From Pseudomonadota bacterium (GTDB taxonomy: Bacteria > Pseudomonadota > Gammaproteobacteria > Xanthomonadales > Rhodanobacteraceae), in contig JAJYTR010000003.1 in NCBI GenBank assembly GCA_021792975.1, positions 24,693 to 80,533 on the forward strand: DNA of 55,841 nucleotides. The letters are read 5' to 3'. Positions within the stretch are counted from its first letter, which is position 1. The number at the start of each line of letters is the position of its first letter. The position numbers and the translations under genes were made by a program. Shown piece after piece: positions 8,157 through 19,409 of the stretch. The notes beneath the pieces were generated by a model. It had not been told where the DNA came from, did no database searches, and saw only the letters and a program-made list of their open reading frames with translations.

Positions 8157-9077
8157 TCAACGCAGCGGTTCAAGCCAGCCCCAGCGGTCCTCGACGCTGC
8201 CGTCGAACAGGCCGAAATAAAGTTGCTGCAGGCGCCGCGTCACCGGGCCCGTGCGGCCATCGCCCACGGGGCAGCCGTCCACGCTGCGGATGGGCGTGAT
8301 CTCGGCGGCGGTGCCGCACATGAACACCTCGTCGGCCAGGTACAGATACTCGCGCGGCAGCGCGCGCTCCACCACCTCGATGCCGTGCGCACGTGCCAGC
8401 GTCATCAGCGTGTGGCGGGTGATGCCGTTGAGCAGGCTGGCCGAGACCGGCGGCGTGTGCAGCGCACCGTCGAACACCAGGAACAGATTCTCGCCGGCGC
8501 CCTCGCTCAGCAGGCCGTCGTGCGCCAGCGCGATGCCTTCGCCGAAGCCCAGTCGCCGGGCCTCGCGCGCGATCAACTGGCCCGAGAGGTAGTTGCCGCC
8601 GGCCTTGGCGCCGGCCGGAATGGTGTTGGGCGCGAAGCGCTGCCAGCTGGAGACGCAGGCGTCGATGCCCTGTTCCAGCACGCCTTCGCCCAGATAGGCG
8701 CCCATGGACCGGGCGGCGACGGCCACCTCGGTGGGGCAGTCGGCGGAGAGGCCGAAGCCGCCCAGGCCGCGGAACGCCACCGGGCGGATGTAGGCGGCGT
8801 CGAGCCGGTTGGCCTGCAGCACCTCGTGGCAGGCGGCACCGAGCGCGGCCTGATCCCAGGGCATGGCCATGGCGTAGATCCGGGCCGAGTGGAACAGGCG
8901 CTTGAGATGGTCCCGCAGGCGGAAAATGGCCGCGCCGTGGGGCGTGCGGTAGCTGCGGATGCCCTCGAACACCGAGGAGCCGTAGTGGATGGCGTGCGCC
9001 ATCACGTGGGTGGTGGCTTCGTGCCAGGGCTTGATGGCGCCGTTGTGCCAGATCAGCTCGGGGTAGGCTTGCGCCAT
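8157..9077 (-). CDS. ilvE: branched-chain amino acid aminotransferase
   Basis: The 306-residue fold-type IV PLP enzyme catalyses the last step of leucine, isoleucine and valine synthesis (and the first of their breakdown) with glutamate and 2-oxo acids. Typical segments are HYGSSVFEGIRSYRT near the start, AGGNYLSGQLIAREA (the Lys of GAKAGGNY is the likely PLP anchor) and SEGAGENLFLVFDG. The length fits the family. It ends 6 bp from the convergent ferredoxin-NADP reductase gene, so the two transcripts meet there. Confidence 0.93.
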   Translation of the reverse strand: MAQAYPELIWHNGAIKPWHEATTHVMAHAIHYGSSVFEGIRSYRTPHGAAIFRLRDHLKRLFHSARIYAMAMPWDQAALGAACHEVLQANRLDAAYIRPVAFRGLGGFGLSADCPTEVAVAARSMGAYLGEGVLEQGIDACVSSWQRFAPNTIPAGAKAGGNYLSGQLIAREARRLGFGEGIALAHDGLLSEGAGENLFLVFDGALHTPPVSASLLNGITRHTLMTLARAHGIEVVERALPREYLYLADEVFMCGTAAEITPIRSVDGCPVGDGRTGPVTRRLQQLYFGLFDGSVEDRWGWLEPLR

Positions 9078-9147
9078 GACGGACTCCGCGTGGGGAAATC
9101 CGGCATTTTAGGCCAGTGCTCCGAAATGCCGCCCTTGCGCTGCGTCA

Positions 9148-10410
9148 TCAAGCGTCCCGATGCTCATACCAGGGCTCGAGCCGCCGCGGCACCGGCGCAT
9201 TCTTCAGGCGCACGTAGCGCGGCAGTCCGTCCGGGCCATAGGGCGGGTAGGCCTCGCCCCGGGTCAGCGGCGCCAGATACGCGCGTGCGGCGGCGGTGAT
9301 GCCGTAGCCGTCGCGGCGGATGAAGGCGCGCGGCAGTTTCTTCTCGTGGTTGGCCACCTTGGCGAGCGCTGCCGGCACGATCTTCCAGCGGTACGGCGCG
9401 TCGCCCGTGCGCGCGATCACCGGCATTGTGCCGCTGCGTCCGGCCAATGCGTATTCGACCGCGGCGCGGCCCACGGCCGCGGCCTGTTCGGCGTCGGTAC
9501 GCGAGGCGATGTGGCGCGCCGAGCGCTGCAGATAGTCGGGCAGCGCCCAGTGCACCTTCAGACCCAGCTTCTGCCTGACCAGTGCGGCCAGCAGCGGCGC
9601 CACGCCGCCCAGTTGCGCGTGTCCGAACGCATCGCGGGTGCCGGCTTCGGCCAGGAAAGCGCCCTCGGCGTTGCGCACGCCCTCGGAGGCCACCACCGTG
9701 CACCAGCCCACCCGCGCCACCGTCGCCTCGACGCGCGCGAGAAAACCGGCCTCGTCGAACGGCCGCTCGGGGAACAGGATCAGGTGCGGCGCATCGTCGG
9801 GCTGCTGCGCGGCCAATCCGGCGGCGGCGGCGATCCAGCCGGCGTGGCGGCCCATCACCTCGATCACGAACACCTTGGTCGAGGATTCGGCCATCGAAGC
9901 CACGTCCAGGCTGGCCTCGCGCACGGCCAGCGCGGTGTACTTCGCCACCGAGCCGAAGCCGGGGCTGCAGTCGGTGACGGCGAGATCGTTGTCCACGGTC
10001 TTGGGCACGCCCACGCAGACCAGATCGCGGCCGCCGGCCCTGGCATAGGCCGAGATCTTCAGCGCGGTGTCGGCCGAGTCGTTGCCGCCGTTGTAGAGGA
10101 AATAGCGGATGTCGTGCGCAGCCAGTACCTGCAGCAGGCGTGCATAGGCGGCGGGATCGGTCTCGGGCGTCTTCAGCTTGTAGCGGCAGGAGCCGAACGC
10201 GCCGCCGGGGGTGTGCGCCAGCGCACGCAGGGCGGCTGCGGATTCCCTGCCGGTGTCGATCAGGTCCTCGCGTAGCACGCCGAGGATGCCGTTGTGCGCG
10301 GCATAGGCGCGCACCCCCCGCGCGCGCGCGGCGGACAGCACCGCCGCCGCGGTGGTGTTGATGACGGCAGTGACGCCGCCGGACTGGGCGTAGAGCAGTT
10401 TTCCGGCCAT
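9148..10410 (-). CDS. pfp: pyrophosphate-dependent 6-phosphofructokinase
   Basis: The 420-residue enzyme interconverts fructose 6-phosphate and fructose 1,6-bisphosphate using PPi. I chose ATG 10410, giving MAGKLLYAQSGGVT; the frame is open upstream but that part is unlike the family. Phosphoryl-donor type shows in two places: an acidic residue in YNGGNDS, where ATP enzymes have Gly in GGDG, and Lys in GVPKTVDND, where ATP enzymes have Gly. MGRHAGW and the EVMG segment for sugar phosphate binding are present. Xanthomonads commonly carry this type, allowing a reversible step in glycolysis. It is divergent from adk, 115 bp away. Confidence 0.9.
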   Translation of the reverse strand: MAGKLLYAQSGGVTAVINTTAAAVLSAARARGVRAYAAHNGILGVLREDLIDTGRESAAALRALAHTPGGAFGSCRYKLKTPETDPAAYARLLQVLAAHDIRYFLYNGGNDSADTALKISAYARAGGRDLVCVGVPKTVDNDLAVTDCSPGFGSVAKYTALAVREASLDVASMAESSTKVFVIEVMGRHAGWIAAAAGLAAQQPDDAPHLILFPERPFDEAGFLARVEATVARVGWCTVVASEGVRNAEGAFLAEAGTRDAFGHAQLGGVAPLLAALVRQKLGLKVHWALPDYLQRSARHIASRTDAEQAAAVGRAAVEYALAGRSGTMPVIARTGDAPYRWKIVPAALAKVANHEKKLPRAFIRRDGYGITAAARAYLAPLTRGEAYPPYGPDGLPRYVRLKNAPVPRRLEPWYEHRDA

Positions 10411-10525
10411 GGGAACTCCGCGGGGCGCAAGGGTCTGGTTTGACTCGGACGCCCGCGCGCCGCAAGCTTCCGGCCGGTCACAAGCATAGCGGGCGGTCCT
10501 CGGGACCGCATCGCGAGGGAATTCC

Positions 10526-11113
10526 ATGCGACTGGTACTCCTCGGCGCACCCGGCTCGGGAAAGGGCACCCAGGCGGCGCGGCTCAGGGCGGCGCTGGGC
10601 GTGCCGCACATCTCCACCGGCGATCTGTTGCGCGCCGCGGTGGCTGCCGGTACGCCGCTGGGACAGAAGGCCAAGGCGGTGATGGACGCAGGCCATCTGG
10701 TCTCCGACGACATCGTGCTGGGCATGCTCGAACAGCGCCTGGCGCAGCCGGATGCACGCGCCGGTTTCATTCTCGACGGCTATCCGCGCAACCTGGCGCA
10801 GGTGCAGGCGCTGGATGCGCTGCTGGCGCGCATGCGTCAGCCGCTGGATGCGGTGATCAAGCTGCGCGTGCCCAGCGCGGTGATCATCGCGCGCACCGAA
10901 CTGCGTCACCGCGCCGAGGGCCGCGCCGACGACGACCCGGCCACCGTGCGCAAACGGCTTGCCGTCTACGCGCAGCAGACCGCGCCGGTGGCCGAGCATT
11001 ACACGCGCGCCGGAACGCTGCGTCTGGTCGACGGCGTGGGTACGCTGGACGAGGTGTTCGCACGCATCATGGCGGCGCTAGGCGAGGCACCGGCCGCCGC
11101 CGCCGCGCGCTGA
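10526..11113 (+). CDS. adk: adenylate kinase (short type)
   Basis: The 195-residue kinase equilibrates ATP + AMP with 2 ADP. The P-loop GAPGSGKGTQ is at residues 7-16, the AMP-binding segment STGDLLR follows, and DGYPRN lies near residue 83. The LID is short (RAEGRADDDPATVRKRL instead of the roughly 30-residue lid of E. coli Adk), which marks the short bacterial type found in xanthomonads. The last residues are alanine-rich. It is 9 bp from mpl and probably co-transcribed with it. Confidence 0.93.
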   Translation: MRLVLLGAPGSGKGTQAARLRAALGVPHISTGDLLRAAVAAGTPLGQKAKAVMDAGHLVSDDIVLGMLEQRLAQPDARAGFILDGYPRNLAQVQALDALLARMRQPLDAVIKLRVPSAVIIARTELRHRAEGRADDDPATVRKRLAVYAQQTAPVAEHYTRAGTLRLVDGVGTLDEVFARIMAALGEAPAAAAAR

Positions 11114-11122
11114 CCGGCGCCG

Positions 11123-12487
11123 ATGCGTTTGCACATCCTGGGCATCTGCGGCACCTTCATGGGTGGCGTCGCGGCGCTGGCCCGCGAATCGGGGCACGAC
11201 GTCGAGGGCTCCGATGCCGATGTCTACCCGCCGATGAGCACGCAGTTGCGGGCGCTGGGCATCGTGCTGCACGAGGGCTATGCCGCCGGGCCTTTGCAGG
11301 GGTGGGCCGGACATCCTCCGCCCGAGCATGTACTGGTGGGCAATGCGCTCTCGCGCGGCAATGCGGCCGTCGAATATCTGCTCGATAGCGGCCTCGATTA
11401 CACTTCCGGCCCGCAATGGCTGGGCGAGCATGTGCTGCGCGGACGCCATGTGCTGGCGGTGGCCGGTACGCACGGCAAGACCACCACCACCGCATTGCTG
11501 GCGCACCTGCTGGAGCACGCCGGGCTGGCGCCGGGATTCCTGATCGGCGGCGTGCCCGCGGGTTTCGCGGCCTCGGCGCGGCTGGGCACCGGCCGGCACT
11601 TCGTGGTCGAAGCCGACGAGTACGACACGGCGTTCTTCGACAAGCGCTCCAAGTTCGTGCACTACCGGCCGCGCATCGCGGTGCTCAACAACCTCGAATA
11701 CGATCACGCCGACATCTTCCCCGACGTGGCCGCCATCCAGCGCCAGTTCCACCATCTGGTGCGTACGGTGCCCGGCGGCGGCACGCTGGTCGTCAACGCC
11801 GAGGATGCACACCTGGCCGAGGTGCTGGCGATGGGCTGCTGGACGCCGGTGCAGTCGTTCGGCATCGAGGCCGGCGACTGGCGCGCGCGGCTGCTCGAAG
11901 CCGACGGCAGCGCCTTCGAGGTGCGTCACCGGGAGCGGGTCCTCGGCAGCGTGCGCTGGTCCCTGCTGGGGCGGCACAACGTGATGAACGCGCTGGCGGC
12001 GCTGGCGGCCGCCGCGGCGGCCGGCTGCGCCCCACAGCAACTGCTGCCCGCGTTCGCAGGCTTCGCGGGCGTGAAACGGCGGCTGGAGCGGATCGGTGCG
12101 CGGGACGGCCTGCACATCTACGACGACTTCGCGCACCATCCCACCGCCATCTCCGCTACCCTGGCCGGCTTGCGCGCGCGCGTGGGTGCTGCACGCATCC
12201 TCGCCGTGCTGGAGCCGCGCTCCAACTCCATGCGGACCGGAACGCACGCGGCGGCGCTGGCGCCGGCGCTGCGCGAAGCGGACGTGGTGCTGCTGCTGGC
12301 GAGGCCGGAATTGCGCTGGGATGCCACGGCGGTGATCACCGCGTTGGGCGGGCGCGGCCTGGCCGTGCCCGACGTACCGTCGCTGCTGCGCGAACTGGGC
12401 GCGCGGGCGCGGCCGGGCGACCACGTGGTGTTCATGTCCAACGGCGGCTTCGAGGGTGCGCCGCGGCGTTTCGCGCAGGGCGGCTGA
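11123..12487 (+). CDS. mpl: UDP-N-acetylmuramate:L-alanyl-gamma-D-glutamyl-meso-diaminopimelate ligase
   Basis: The 454-residue Mur-ligase family enzyme reattaches the murein tripeptide released during cell wall turnover to UDP-MurNAc (peptidoglycan recycling). Motifs are LHILGICGTFMGG at the N-terminus, the ATP loop GTHGKTTTT (about residues 115-123), the central EADEYDTAFFDKRSKF and IYDDFAHHPTAI, and the C-terminal LEPRSNSMR. Length and motifs match Mpl rather than MurC. It lies 9 bp after adk on the same strand. Confidence 0.95.
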   Translation: MRLHILGICGTFMGGVAALARESGHDVEGSDADVYPPMSTQLRALGIVLHEGYAAGPLQGWAGHPPPEHVLVGNALSRGNAAVEYLLDSGLDYTSGPQWLGEHVLRGRHVLAVAGTHGKTTTTALLAHLLEHAGLAPGFLIGGVPAGFAASARLGTGRHFVVEADEYDTAFFDKRSKFVHYRPRIAVLNNLEYDHADIFPDVAAIQRQFHHLVRTVPGGGTLVVNAEDAHLAEVLAMGCWTPVQSFGIEAGDWRARLLEADGSAFEVRHRERVLGSVRWSLLGRHNVMNALAALAAAAAAGCAPQQLLPAFAGFAGVKRRLERIGARDGLHIYDDFAHHPTAISATLAGLRARVGAARILAVLEPRSNSMRTGTHAAALAPALREADVVLLLARPELRWDATAVITALGGRGLAVPDVPSLLRELGARARPGDHVVFMSNGGFEGAPRRFAQGG

Positions 12488-12510
12488 ACGCGGACACCCG
12501 TTTGCACGGG

Positions 12511-12539
12511 TTGTCCCGCGCCGCCGTGCGGGCTAAGGT
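12511..12539 (+). promoter_or_regulatory. promoter of mscS / trehalose block
   Basis: TTGTCC at 12511-12516 and TAAGGT at 12534-12539 are spaced by 17 bp, 30 bp before the mscS ATG. The -35 TTGTCC recurs at the petABC promoter. Confidence 0.5.
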
Positions 12540-12569
12540 TGGGAATCCGCACGCAAGGATCCGGGGCCG

Positions 12570-13613
12570 ATGCCGTATCACTCGGGTACTGCGGCTGCGG
12601 TCGTCGTCGTGGCGGCGCTGCTGCTCGCAGCCTTTCTGTTCAACCGCGTGGTGGCGTGGCTGCTGTGCCGTGGGCGGCAGCACGAGGCATGGGCGGGGTT
12701 CGTCCGCCAGATGTGGCCGGCGCTGGAGCCGCTGTCGTACCTGTTCGCACTGGCCGCCGCCGGTGCGCGCCTGCCGTTGCCTGCCGGTGCGCTGGCGCTG
12801 CTGCGGCACGCGTGGGCCATCGCCCTGATCGCCACCCTGACCTGGCTGGCGCTGCGCGCGCTGGGAGCCGGCGAGGCGCTGGTGCGCCGGCGCCATCCGG
12901 CCACCGCGGCCGACAATCTCAACGACCGCCGCATCCTCACCCAGATGCGCGTGCTGATCGTCAGCGGCCGCGTGCTGGTGACGCTGCTGGGCCTCAGCAC
13001 GGCGCTGACCACGTTTCCGATGGTGCGCACGCTGGGCGCGAGCCTGCTGGCTTCGGCCGGCATCGCCGGCATCGTGGTCGGCTTCGCCGCGCGGCCGTTG
13101 CTCTCCAACCTGCTGGCCGGGCTGCAACTGGCGCTGACCCAGCCGCTGCGGCTGGACGACGTGGTGATCGTGCAGGGCGAGTGGGGACGCATCGAGGAGA
13201 TCGCCAGCACCTACGTGGTGGTGCGTATCTGGGACGAACGCCGCCTGATCGTGCCGCTGACCTGGTTCATCGAGAACCCGTTCCAGAACTGGACGCATAC
13301 CAGCGCCGCGCTGACCGGCAGCGTGCACCTGTGGGTGGATTACCGCACGCCGCTGGCGCCGCTGCGCGCCGAACTGCAGCGGTTGTGCCGCGCGGCACCG
13401 GACTGGGACGGTCGTGCGGTAGTGCTGCAGGTCACCGACAGCGGGCCGCAGGCCATGCAACTGCGCGCGCTGGTCACCGCCGCGGATTCGGCACGGGCCT
13501 GGAATCTGCGCTGCGCGATACGCGAAGGCCTGATCGACTTCCTGCAGCGCGAGTATCCGCAGTGCTTGCCGCGCTGGCGCGGCGAACTCGATTCCGCGGG
13601 TGCCGCGCCGTGA
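12570..13613 (+). CDS. MscS-family mechanosensitive channel
   Basis: The 347-residue inner-membrane protein has about five predicted hydrophobic helices: near residues 8-30, 50-68, 75-95, 125-145 and the pore helix at about 150-185. The pore helix and beta-domain entry (ASAGIAGIVVGFAARPLLSNLLAG, then LDDVVIVQGEWGRIEEI) are the MscS signature. It opens under membrane tension to release solutes during osmotic downshift. The gene is directly upstream of, and overlaps by 4 bp (GTGA), the trehalose phosphatase gene. A relief valve beside synthesis genes for the compatible solute trehalose fits an osmotic stress role. Confidence 0.9.
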   Translation: MPYHSGTAAAVVVVAALLLAAFLFNRVVAWLLCRGRQHEAWAGFVRQMWPALEPLSYLFALAAAGARLPLPAGALALLRHAWAIALIATLTWLALRALGAGEALVRRRHPATAADNLNDRRILTQMRVLIVSGRVLVTLLGLSTALTTFPMVRTLGASLLASAGIAGIVVGFAARPLLSNLLAGLQLALTQPLRLDDVVIVQGEWGRIEEIASTYVVVRIWDERRLIVPLTWFIENPFQNWTHTSAALTGSVHLWVDYRTPLAPLRAELQRLCRAAPDWDGRAVVLQVTDSGPQAMQLRALVTAADSARAWNLRCAIREGLIDFLQREYPQCLPRWRGELDSAGAAP

Positions 13614-14389
13614 ACACGGCGGCCGACCTGCCGCCGCCGCCGGTGCAGCCGGCGCCGGGCGAACGCTGGGCGCTGCTGCTGGACGTGGACGGCACGCTGC
13701 TGGATTTCGCGCTGCGCCCCGAGTTGGTGCGCGTGGATGCGCCGCTGCTGGCGCATCTGGCGCGGCTGCAGCAGGCGCTGGGCGGCGCGCTGGCGCTGAT
13801 CAGCGGGCGCCGTGCCGCCGATCTGGCGCAATTGTTCGCGCCGCTGGGCGTCGATCGCATCGGCCTGCATGGGCTGGAGCGCATGCGCGCGGACGGCCGC
13901 TGCCAGCAGCTGTGGCAGGAGGACGCGGCCGTGACCGCACGGCTGCAGCACGCCGCGGCGGCCATCGCGGCGCGGCTGCCGGGCGTGCATGTCGAGCCCA
14001 AGGGCCCCGCCGTGGCGCTGCATTGCCGCGAAGCGCCCGCGCAGCGGCCGGCATTGCGCGATGCGGCCGCGGCGCTGGCCGCGGCGACGCCGGGCTATAC
14101 CCTGCTGGAGGGTTACGAGGTGTGCGAGATCAAGCCCGCGCAGATCGACAAAGGTGCGGCCGTGCGCGCATTGCTCACCGAGCCGCCCTTCGCCGGACGC
14201 CGGCCGGTGTACCTCGGCGACGACCACACCGACGCGCCGGCGCTGGCAGCCGTGCGGACGGCAGGAGGCATTGCCGTCGCCGTGGGCACGCGCGTGGCGC
14301 CGCAGGCGACCCACCTGCTGCCCTATCCGGATGCCGTGCGCGCCTGGCTGGCGCAGCTCGCACGCCGCCTTCCGTGGCCGGTCGCATGA
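13610..14389 (+). CDS. otsB: trehalose-6-phosphate phosphatase
   Basis: The 259-residue HAD-family enzyme removes phosphate from trehalose 6-phosphate. It begins at a GTG that overlaps the stop of mscS (GTGA). HAD motif I is LLDVDGTLLDF (nucleophile Asp near residue 26), motif II is ALISGRRAADL and motif IV is YLGDDHTDAPAL; the Lys of EIKPAQIDKGAAV supplies motif III. Length is normal. The order otsB, GH15 glycosidase, otsA in one operon with tight spacing implies coordinated trehalose synthesis and glucan handling. Confidence 0.94.
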   Translation: MNTAADLPPPPVQPAPGERWALLLDVDGTLLDFALRPELVRVDAPLLAHLARLQQALGGALALISGRRAADLAQLFAPLGVDRIGLHGLERMRADGRCQQLWQEDAAVTARLQHAAAAIAARLPGVHVEPKGPAVALHCREAPAQRPALRDAAAALAAATPGYTLLEGYEVCEIKPAQIDKGAAVRALLTEPPFAGRRPVYLGDDHTDAPALAAVRTAGGIAVAVGTRVAPQATHLLPYPDAVRAWLAQLARRLPWPVA

Positions 14390-14450
14390 GCGCGCGCGGC
14401 GGCGGATACCGTACGCGCCGGCCGGCGCGCTTTCACCGCAGGAGAGGATG

Positions 14451-16228
14451 ATGGATGGGCACCCGCTGGAATACGGCCTGATCGGCAACTGCAGCATCGC
14501 CGCCCTGGTGGACGCGCGCGGCCGCATCGTATGGGGCTGTTTTCCGCAGTTCGACGGCGACCCCACCTTCTGCGCGCTGCTCTCGCCCAGGCACCAGGGG
14601 CATGGAGACTGGGCGGTGGAGATCGAGGATTTCGATCACGCCGAGCAGGAGTACGAGCGCAATACCGCGGTGCTGGTCACGCGCCTGTACGACCGCAAGG
14701 GCCAGGGCGTGGCGATCATCGATTTCGCCCCGCGCTTCCGGCAGCGCGGGCGCATCTATCACCCGGTGATGCTGATGCGCCGTGTACGTCCGCTGTCCGG
14801 TCGGCCGCGCGTGCAGTTGCGGTTGCGGCCGCTGGACCGGTTGGGCGCGATGATTCCGGCAACCACCAGCGGCAGCAACCACATCCGCTACCTGCTCGAC
14901 GCGCAGCCGCTGCGGCTGACCTCGGACCTGCCGGTACCCTTCATCCGCCGCGAGCTGCCCTTCGTCCTCGACCGCGCCTTCAGCTTCGTGCTGGGCCCCG
15001 ACGAGACCCCGGACGACGCGCCGGCGCAGCTGATCGACCACCACCTGGCGCAGACGATGGACTACTGGCACCAGTGGACGCGCTACCTGTCGGTGCCCTT
15101 CGAATGGCAGGAGGCGGTGATCCGCGCCGCGGTCACGCTGAAGCTGTGCCAGTTCGAGAGCACCGGCGCCATCATCGCCGCACCCACCACTTCCATCCCC
15201 GAGGCGCCGGACAGCGGCCGCACCTGGGATTACCGCTACTGCTGGCTGCGCGACGCCGCTTTCGTGGTGCGCGCGCTCAACCGCCTGGGCGCCACGCGCA
15301 GCATGGAGGAGTACCTGGGTTTCATGCTGAATCTCATCAGCGCCAACGGCGAGCTCAACCCGGTGTACGGCATCACCTTCGAGGACCAGCTCGAGGAGTG
15401 CCAGACGGAGCACCTCGCCGGCTACGCCGGCATGGGTCCGGTGCGCATCGGCAACCTGGCCTGGCAGCAGCGCCAGTACGACATTTACGGCTCGCTGATC
15501 CTGGCCGCCGAACAGATCTTCTTCGACCAGCGCCTGCGCCGGGTCGGCGACCGCGCGGTGTTCGAAAAGCTCGAGCAATTGGGCGAGCAGGCCTGGGCCA
15601 ACGCCGAGCAGCCCGATGCCGGCCTGTGGGAATACCGCGGCAACAAGAACGTGCACACCTACACCGCCGCGATGGGCTGGGTGGGCTGCGACCGTCTGGC
15701 GCGCATCGCCGGTGCGCTGGGCGACGAGGCGCGCCGGCGATACTGGCGCGAGCGCGCCGACGACCTGCACCGGCGCATCCTCGATTGGGCCTACGACGCG
15801 GAACTGGGGCATCTGGTCGCGCACAAGGGCGGCGGCAATCTCGATGCCAGCCTGCTGCCGCTGGCGGAGCTGGGCTTCATCGCCTACGACGATCCGCGCT
15901 TCGTGGCGACGGTGGAGGCCATCGGCCGCGACCTGCGCGAGGGCGACTACATTTTCCGCTATCGCCACCAGGACGATTTCGGCACGCCGCAGACCAGCTT
16001 CACCCTGTGCACCTTCTGGTACATCGGCGCGCTGGCCGGCATGGGGCGCAAGCAGGAGGCACGGCGCATCTTCGAAACCGTGCTGGCGCGGCGCACGAGC
16101 CTCGGCCTGCTCTCCGAGGACATCGATCCGAAGACCGGCGCACTGTGGGGCAACTTCCCGCAGACCTACTCGATGGTGGGTCTGATCAACGCCGCCATGC
16201 GTCTCTCGCGCAGTTGGGAAGAGGCGCT

Positions 16229-16232
<4 letters not shown>
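14451..16232 (+). CDS. glycoside hydrolase family 15 protein (glucoamylase/trehalase-like)
   Basis: The 593-residue protein begins EYGLIGNCSIAALVDARGRIVW, the typical N-terminal beta domain of GH15 proteins, followed by the (alpha/alpha)6 catalytic barrel (about 230-590). The barrel carries WDYRYCWLRDAAF and SANGELNPVYGI. Two adjacent ATGs (14448, 14451) occur; the second is better spaced from GGAGAGG. Family members hydrolyse alpha-1,4-glucans or trehalose, and specificity cannot be read from the sequence. Its place between otsB and otsA suggests trehalose turnover or supply of glucose units. There is no signal peptide, so it should be cytoplasmic. Confidence 0.9.
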
Positions 16233-17611
<1,379 letters not shown>

Positions 17612-17688
17612 ACCCTTTGCCGCGGGCGCACTCCAAGAAAGCTGACCCGCGCCGCGCCGCGGGCCGTCCGTCGACCGGGAGATCCGCC

Positions 17689-19275
17689 ATGACCATTTCG
17701 TGCAAACGCGCCGCGCCACGCATCCTGCTGGCCGTGCGCATCCTTTCCTGCGCCGCCGCCGCGGCCGCCGCGGCCGCCATCGCGGCACCGCCGGCCCGCA
17801 CGCCGCAGACCATCGAAGTGCGCATCGATGCCAGCGCCCCCGGAACGCCGTTCCCGCATTTCTGGGAGCGCATGTTCGGCTCCGGCCGCGCGGTGCTCGC
17901 GCTGCGCGCCGCGTACCGGCGCGACCTGTCGATGGTCAAGCGCGCCACCGGTTTCGACTACGTGCGCATGCACGGCATCTTCGACCGCGGCGTGGGGCTG
18001 TTCCACATCGGCGCGGACGGCAAGCCGGTCTACAACTTCTCCTACGTCGACCAGATCTACGACGGCCTGCTGGCGCGCGGGGTCAAGCCGTTCGTGGAAT
18101 TGAGCTTCATGCCGCCGGCGCTGGCCGCCAATCGCAAGGACATCTTCAGCTTCTGGTACCACCCCAACGTCTCGCCGCCGAAGAGCTACGCGCTGTGGGA
18201 CGCCATGATCGAGGCCTTCGCGCGGCACCTGATCGCGCGCTACGGCATCGACGAGGTATCCACCTGGTACTTCGAGGTGTGGAACGAGCCCAATCTCGGC
18301 TTCTGGGCCGGCAAGCCCAGGCAATCGACTTACTTCGAGCTATACGACCACACCGCGCGCGCGCTGAAGTCGGTCAGTCCGCGCCTGCGCGTGGGTGGTC
18401 CGGCCACGGCGCAGGCGGCGTGGGTGTCGACGTTCCTGCAGCACGCATGGAAGCACCACGTACCGGTCGACTTCGTCAGCACGCATGTCTACGGCGACGA
18501 CACGGCGCAGAACGTGCTGCACGAGGACGTGCACATCCCGCGCGCGCAGATGGTATGCCGCGCGGTGGACAAGGTGCACCGCGAGATTGCGGCGTCGCCC
18601 GATCCGCACCTGCCGCTGATCCTCAGCGAGTACAACGCCTCCTACATGAACCTGCCCAACGTCACCGATTCGGCCTACATGGGACCGTGGCTGGCCGGCA
18701 CCATCGCGCAGTGTGCCGGCAAGGTGCAGATGATGAGCTACTGGACCTTCTCCGACGTGTTCGAGGAGCAGGGCGTGGTGAAGATGCCGTTCTACGGCGG
18801 TTTCGGCCTGGTAGCCGCCTATGGCATCCGCAAGCCCGCGTTCAACGCGTTCGCGCTGCTGCACAAGCTGGGCCGCACACGGCTGGCGGTGGCTGCGCCG
18901 GCGGTGATCGCGACGCGGCGCCAGGACGGCGACCTGGCGCTGGCGCTGTGGAACTACGCGCCGCCGGTCAGCGCGACGCCGCACTATGTCGACGCCGAAC
19001 CGGCGGGGATGGTCAAGCGCTTCGTGCTGCATTTCACGCACCTGCCGGCGCGCGCCTACGCCACGCTGTGGCGGCTGGGCCGGCATCACGGCGACGTCAT
19101 GCGCCTGTACGACGCCATGGGGCGTCCCGCCTATCCCACGCGCGCGCAGATCGCCCGCTTGCGCGAGGCGGGACGGCTGGCGCCGCCGCGGGTGCTGCGC
19201 CTCGACCACGACACGCTGCGGCTGACGTTGCCGCCCTACGGGCTGGCACTGCTGGAGGTGCATGCCGCGCCGTGA
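17689..19275 (+). CDS. exported glycoside hydrolase family 39 protein (beta-xylosidase-like)
   Basis: The 528-residue protein has an N-terminal signal peptide rich in alanine (about residues 1-35) and a TIM-barrel catalytic domain. The acid/base Glu is in EVWNEPNLGFW (about residue 201) and the nucleophile Glu in LILSEYNAS (about residue 311), the arrangement of GH39. A small beta domain follows (ALALWNYAPP onward). GH39 enzymes cleave beta-xylosides or related plant and exopolysaccharide links; the substrate is not evident. It lies 77 bp after otsA with GGGAGA before its ATG, and may be co-transcribed or a separate unit. Confidence 0.88.
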   Translation: MTISCKRAAPRILLAVRILSCAAAAAAAAAIAAPPARTPQTIEVRIDASAPGTPFPHFWERMFGSGRAVLALRAAYRRDLSMVKRATGFDYVRMHGIFDRGVGLFHIGADGKPVYNFSYVDQIYDGLLARGVKPFVELSFMPPALAANRKDIFSFWYHPNVSPPKSYALWDAMIEAFARHLIARYGIDEVSTWYFEVWNEPNLGFWAGKPRQSTYFELYDHTARALKSVSPRLRVGGPATAQAAWVSTFLQHAWKHHVPVDFVSTHVYGDDTAQNVLHEDVHIPRAQMVCRAVDKVHREIAASPDPHLPLILSEYNASYMNLPNVTDSAYMGPWLAGTIAQCAGKVQMMSYWTFSDVFEEQGVVKMPFYGGFGLVAAYGIRKPAFNAFALLHKLGRTRLAVAAPAVIATRRQDGDLALALWNYAPPVSATPHYVDAEPAGMVKRFVLHFTHLPARAYATLWRLGRHHGDVMRLYDAMGRPAYPTRAQIARLREAGRLAPPRVLRLDHDTLRLTLPPYGLALLEVHAAP

Positions 19276-19409
19276 CCGCGCCCGCCGGCGCGCCCGCGCC
19301 CGGACGGGCGGCGGGGGGCCGAAGCCCCGCGCGCGGCGGTGCGTCCGCGCCGCCCTCGGCGGGGCCCGCGTGCAACTCCACGGCGGCGGCCGGCTGCGCG
19401 GGCGGAGCC
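19276..19409. other. intergenic gap, GC-rich, no gene seen
   Basis: This 134-bp gap separates convergent genes. It is almost entirely G and C, with several small potential stems but no T-run terminator, and no coding signal on either strand. Confidence 0.6.
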
